This document shows, one piece after another, positions 62,053 through 64,000 of a stretch of 64,000 nucleotides of DNA. The translations under genes were made by a program, and so were the position numbers. The notes beneath the pieces are model-generated. The model was not told the DNA's origin, did no database searches, and saw only the letters and a program-made list of their open reading frames with translations. Position 1 is the stretch's first letter, and every line of letters starts with the position of its first letter. Where the stretch lies: positions 411,360-475,359 of the forward strand of contig NZ_QLLN01000001.1 in the NCBI RefSeq assembly GCF_003259375.1, read 5' to 3'. The DNA is from Arenibacter echinorum (lineage in GTDB: Bacteria; Bacteroidota; Bacteroidia; Flavobacteriales; Flavobacteriaceae).

Positions 62053-63228
62053 TTAATTTCTTTCTATAATTATTGCAGAAGCGCCACCGCCACCATTACA
62101 TATGGCTGCTGCTCCTATTTTAGCTTTTTTTTGATCAAGTACGTTTAGTAATGTAATAATGATCCTTGCACCGGAACAACCCAGGGGGTGACCCAAAGAA
62201 ACGGCTCCGCCATTCACATTTACATTTTTATCGGTAAGACCAAGTATTTTCATATTGGCCAGGCCAACCACCGAAAAGGCCTCGTTAAATTCAAAATAAT
62301 CAACATCGTCCATGCCGATGCCGGCTTTAGTCAACGCTTTTGGAAGGGCTTTTGCCGGGGCTGTTGTGAACCACTTGGGTTCATGGGCCGCATCGGCATA
62401 GCTTTTTATGGTTGCCAAGGGTTTTAGCCCCAGCTCTTTCGCTTTTTCACTGCTCATTAGTACCAAAGCCGCTGCACCATCATTAATGGTTGAGGCGTTG
62501 GCTGCCGTTACTGTACCTTCCTTGGAAAATGCAGGGCGCAATCCAGGAATTTTGTCCAGTGTAACATTTTTAAATTCTTCGTCTTCGGTTACCAATATAG
62601 GTTCGCCCCTTCTTTGCGGAACTTCTACGGGTACTACTTCATTGGCAAATTTTCCACTTGCCCAGGCATCCGCGGATCTTTGGTAGGATTGAATTGCAAA
62701 ATTATCTTGGTCTTCCCTGCTAAATTTATATTCAATAGCGCAGGCGTCCGCACATGTTCCCATGGCCTGCTGGTCATAAGCGTCCACAAGTCCATCTTTT
62801 TGCATGCCATCGATCATCGTGGCAGGCCCAAATTTATGGCCACTCCTTAAATGAATATAATGGGGTATTAGGCTCATGTTTTCCATACCCCCGGCAACAA
62901 CAATATTGTTGTCTCCCAATGCTATGGACTGGGCCGCCATCATCACCGATTTCATTCCGGAGGCACATACTTTGTTGATTGTAGTACAAGGTACCGTATT
63001 GGGTATGCCGGCATAAATGGCGGCTTGTCTAGCCGGTGCCTGACCGGTTCCTGCCTGTACAACGTTTCCCATTAGAACTTCCTCCACCTGGGAAGGATCC
63101 AATTTTATTTTGCTTAATGCACCTTTAATGGCAATAGCGCCAAGTTCTGGTGCCGTAATGGTGGACAATGCTCCCATAAAGCTTCCTATGGGTGTTCTAA
63201 CAGCGGAAACGATCACAACATCTTTCAT
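62053..63228 (-). CDS. Acetyl-CoA C-acetyltransferase (thiolase)
   Basis: 391 residues; thiolase family, condensing or splitting acetoacetyl-CoA. Nucleophile in [12 protein letters not shown] (about residue 88), [12 protein letters not shown], and the C-terminal [13 protein letters not shown] with the second catalytic Cys and His. All catalytic residues present. The start at 63228 ([17 protein letters not shown]) matches the family; upstream codons to 63285 look non-coding. Whether it is biosynthetic or part of beta-oxidation cannot be decided; the next gene is unrelated. Confidence 0.93.
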   Translation of the reverse strand: MKDVVIVSAVRTPIGSFMGALSTITAPELGAIAIKGALSKIKLDPSQVEEVLMGNVVQAGTGQAPARQAAIYAGIPNTVPCTTINKVCASGMKSVMMAAQSIALGDNNIVVAGGMENMSLIPHYIHLRSGHKFGPATMIDGMQKDGLVDAYDQQAMGTCADACAIEYKFSREDQDNFAIQSYQRSADAWASGKFANEVVPVEVPQRRGEPILVTEDEEFKNVTLDKIPGLRPAFSKEGTVTAANASTINDGAAALVLMSSEKAKELGLKPLATIKSYADAAHEPKWFTTAPAKALPKALTKAGIGMDDVDYFEFNEAFSVVGLANMKILGLTDKNVNVNGGAVSLGHPLGCSGARIIITLLNVLDQKKAKIGAAAICNGGGGASAIIIERN

Positions 63229-63439
63229 CAAGTTCATTTTTATTATTTGCGAATTTAATAAATTAATGTGCAATGAGATGCGCAACGGTGTAATATTCCA
63301 AGTTATTTATAAATCCGAAACTGTTTTTTGGGTATTGTTAATAGGGGAAATAAAGCCACTGCCAGTTGGTTAAATTCTATAAGTTGGTTTCAAAAGTGGT
63401 GTTATTTGGGTAAAGTATCATTTTAAGTTTATATTTTTC

Positions 63440-63447
63440 TATTTTTG
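63440..63447 (+). promoter_or_regulatory. Candidate -7 element for the 7TM-HD gene
   Basis: TATTTTTG matches TAnnTTTG and lies 18 nt before the ATG at 63466. No -33 box was found at normal spacing. Confidence 0.5.
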
Positions 63448-63465
63448 ACTATATATACTTTCCGT

Positions 63466-64000
63466 ATGCGCACTTTTTTGGACAGCCTTTATAAAAATCA
63501 CTCCCTGGTTTATAAGTATTTTTTATATTTCTCGGCTGTTTTCTTTATTGTATTCTTTTTTCCACGTGGCGGAAAGTTTAAGTACGAATACCAAAAAGGC
63601 AAGCCATGGCAATACAATAATTTTTATGCTCCATTTGATTTTTCTATAAATAAGGGCGAGGAGGAAATTACTAAGGAAAAGGAAAAAATAGAAAGCAATC
63701 ATATAGACTACTATTATTATGACTCCAATATTGTAGTCGAAGTGGACAGTACAATTGGCAAAGAGTTGGGTAAGGTTTTTAACTCCTCCAGTTTTAACCA
63801 GAATGAACTTGAAAGGATACAAGTGGTTGCCAATGACGTTTTGGCGGATCTATATGCGAATGGTATTCTGTCTAAAATTGAGCGGAGGAGCACTAGTAAT
63901 AGTCTTTATCTGGTTAAGAATAATGAAGCCACTAAATTAAATTTTAATGATATATATAGCTTATCCGAGGTAGAGGGCGTTGTTAGGAAAAAATTGGCCC
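63466..64000 (+). CDS. 7TM-HD family phosphohydrolase (PgpH-like), N-terminal part (3' end outside window)
   Basis: An uninterrupted frame of 178 codons runs from the ATG at 63466 to the window end. Residues about 20-34 form a hydrophobic helix (YFLYFSAVFFIVFFFP) followed by an extracytoplasmic part: RGGKFKYEYQKGKPWQYNNF, APFDFSINKGEEEITKEKEK and FNSSSFNQNELERIQVVAND. This matches the N-terminus and 7TMR-HDED region of Bacteroidota HD-domain membrane phosphohydrolases; relatives in other phyla (PgpH) degrade c-di-AMP. The catalytic HD domain would lie beyond the window, so the activity is unverified here. Confidence 0.85.
   Translation, partial: MRTFLDSLYKNHSLVYKYFLYFSAVFFIVFFFPRGGKFKYEYQKGKPWQYNNFYAPFDFSINKGEEEITKEKEKIESNHIDYYYYDSNIVVEVDSTIGKELGKVFNSSSFNQNELERIQVVANDVLADLYANGILSKIERRSTSNSLYLVKNNEATKLNFNDIYSLSEVEGVVRKKLA

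Overview
This window is a chromosomal segment of a member of the Bacteroidota, almost certainly a marine Flavobacteriaceae. The evidence is: AT-rich coding DNA; promoters of the Bacteroidota type (TTTG, about 19 nt, TAnnTTTG); few Shine-Dalgarno sequences; type IX secretion proteins (a type B sorting domain and a PorP/SprF protein); Bacteroidota-specific families (DUF3822); and a DnaX without the usual zinc module. No rRNA, tRNA, CRISPR array, prophage or insertion sequence was recognised. Most of the window is housekeeping DNA with two accessory blocks.

Layout. 1-8 kb: 3' end of lon, cmk, a BON/LysM protein, rpsA, pyrR-pyrB plus a STAS-like gene, and rnz. 8-13 kb: pdxH, a polyphosphate block (SixA-like phosphatase, ppk1, ppx/gppA), and miaE on the other strand. 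13.3-24.2 kb: a complete Ebo cluster (eboA, then eboB-C-D-E-F tightly packed and closed by a TMEM220-like membrane gene). A 1116-codon mosaic lipoprotein (ThuA, PQQ-type sugar dehydrogenase, PKD, cytochrome c, CBM-like) sits between eboA and eboB. 24-30 kb: dnaX, RNase P RNA (rnpB) followed by a cluster of short hairpin repeats, rsmD-DUF3822-pseudopilin-like, and a RecD-like helicase. 30-34 kb: DUF4126, then kdsB, a HAD hydrolase, a KdnB-like iron alcohol dehydrogenase and an acyltransferase, an envelope/Kdo group. 34.6-40 kb: the surface-protein block, with a giant thrombospondin-type-3 repeat protein carrying a T9SS type B domain, its PorP/SprF partner, and a secreted beta-helix protein. 40-48 kb: yebC, a pterin dehydratase, an SDR, gcvT, a secreted aminopeptidase P, and a divergent galactofuranose pair (glycosyltransferase and glf). 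47-54 kb: thrA-thrB-thrC, and nnr. 54-64 kb: clpC, gyrA, a TPR protein, an NlpC/P60-like protein without its catalytic Cys, a thiolase, and the start of a 7TM-HD phosphohydrolase cut by the window end.

Most interesting observations: (i) the Ebo cluster, a conserved but biochemically unresolved small-molecule system, here split by an oxidoreductase mosaic gene; (ii) a 32-codon Thr/Ile-rich leader peptide directly behind a consensus promoter upstream of thrA, which looks like a Bacteroidota threonine attenuator; (iii) two surface-protein genes 4 kb apart that share an upstream element with identical spacing to the -7 box; (iv) a hairpin-repeat cluster behind rnpB; (v) a predicted pseudoenzyme in the NlpC/P60 family; (vi) a rare near-complete Shine-Dalgarno sequence. 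All functional names rest on reading motifs by eye. No database search was possible.
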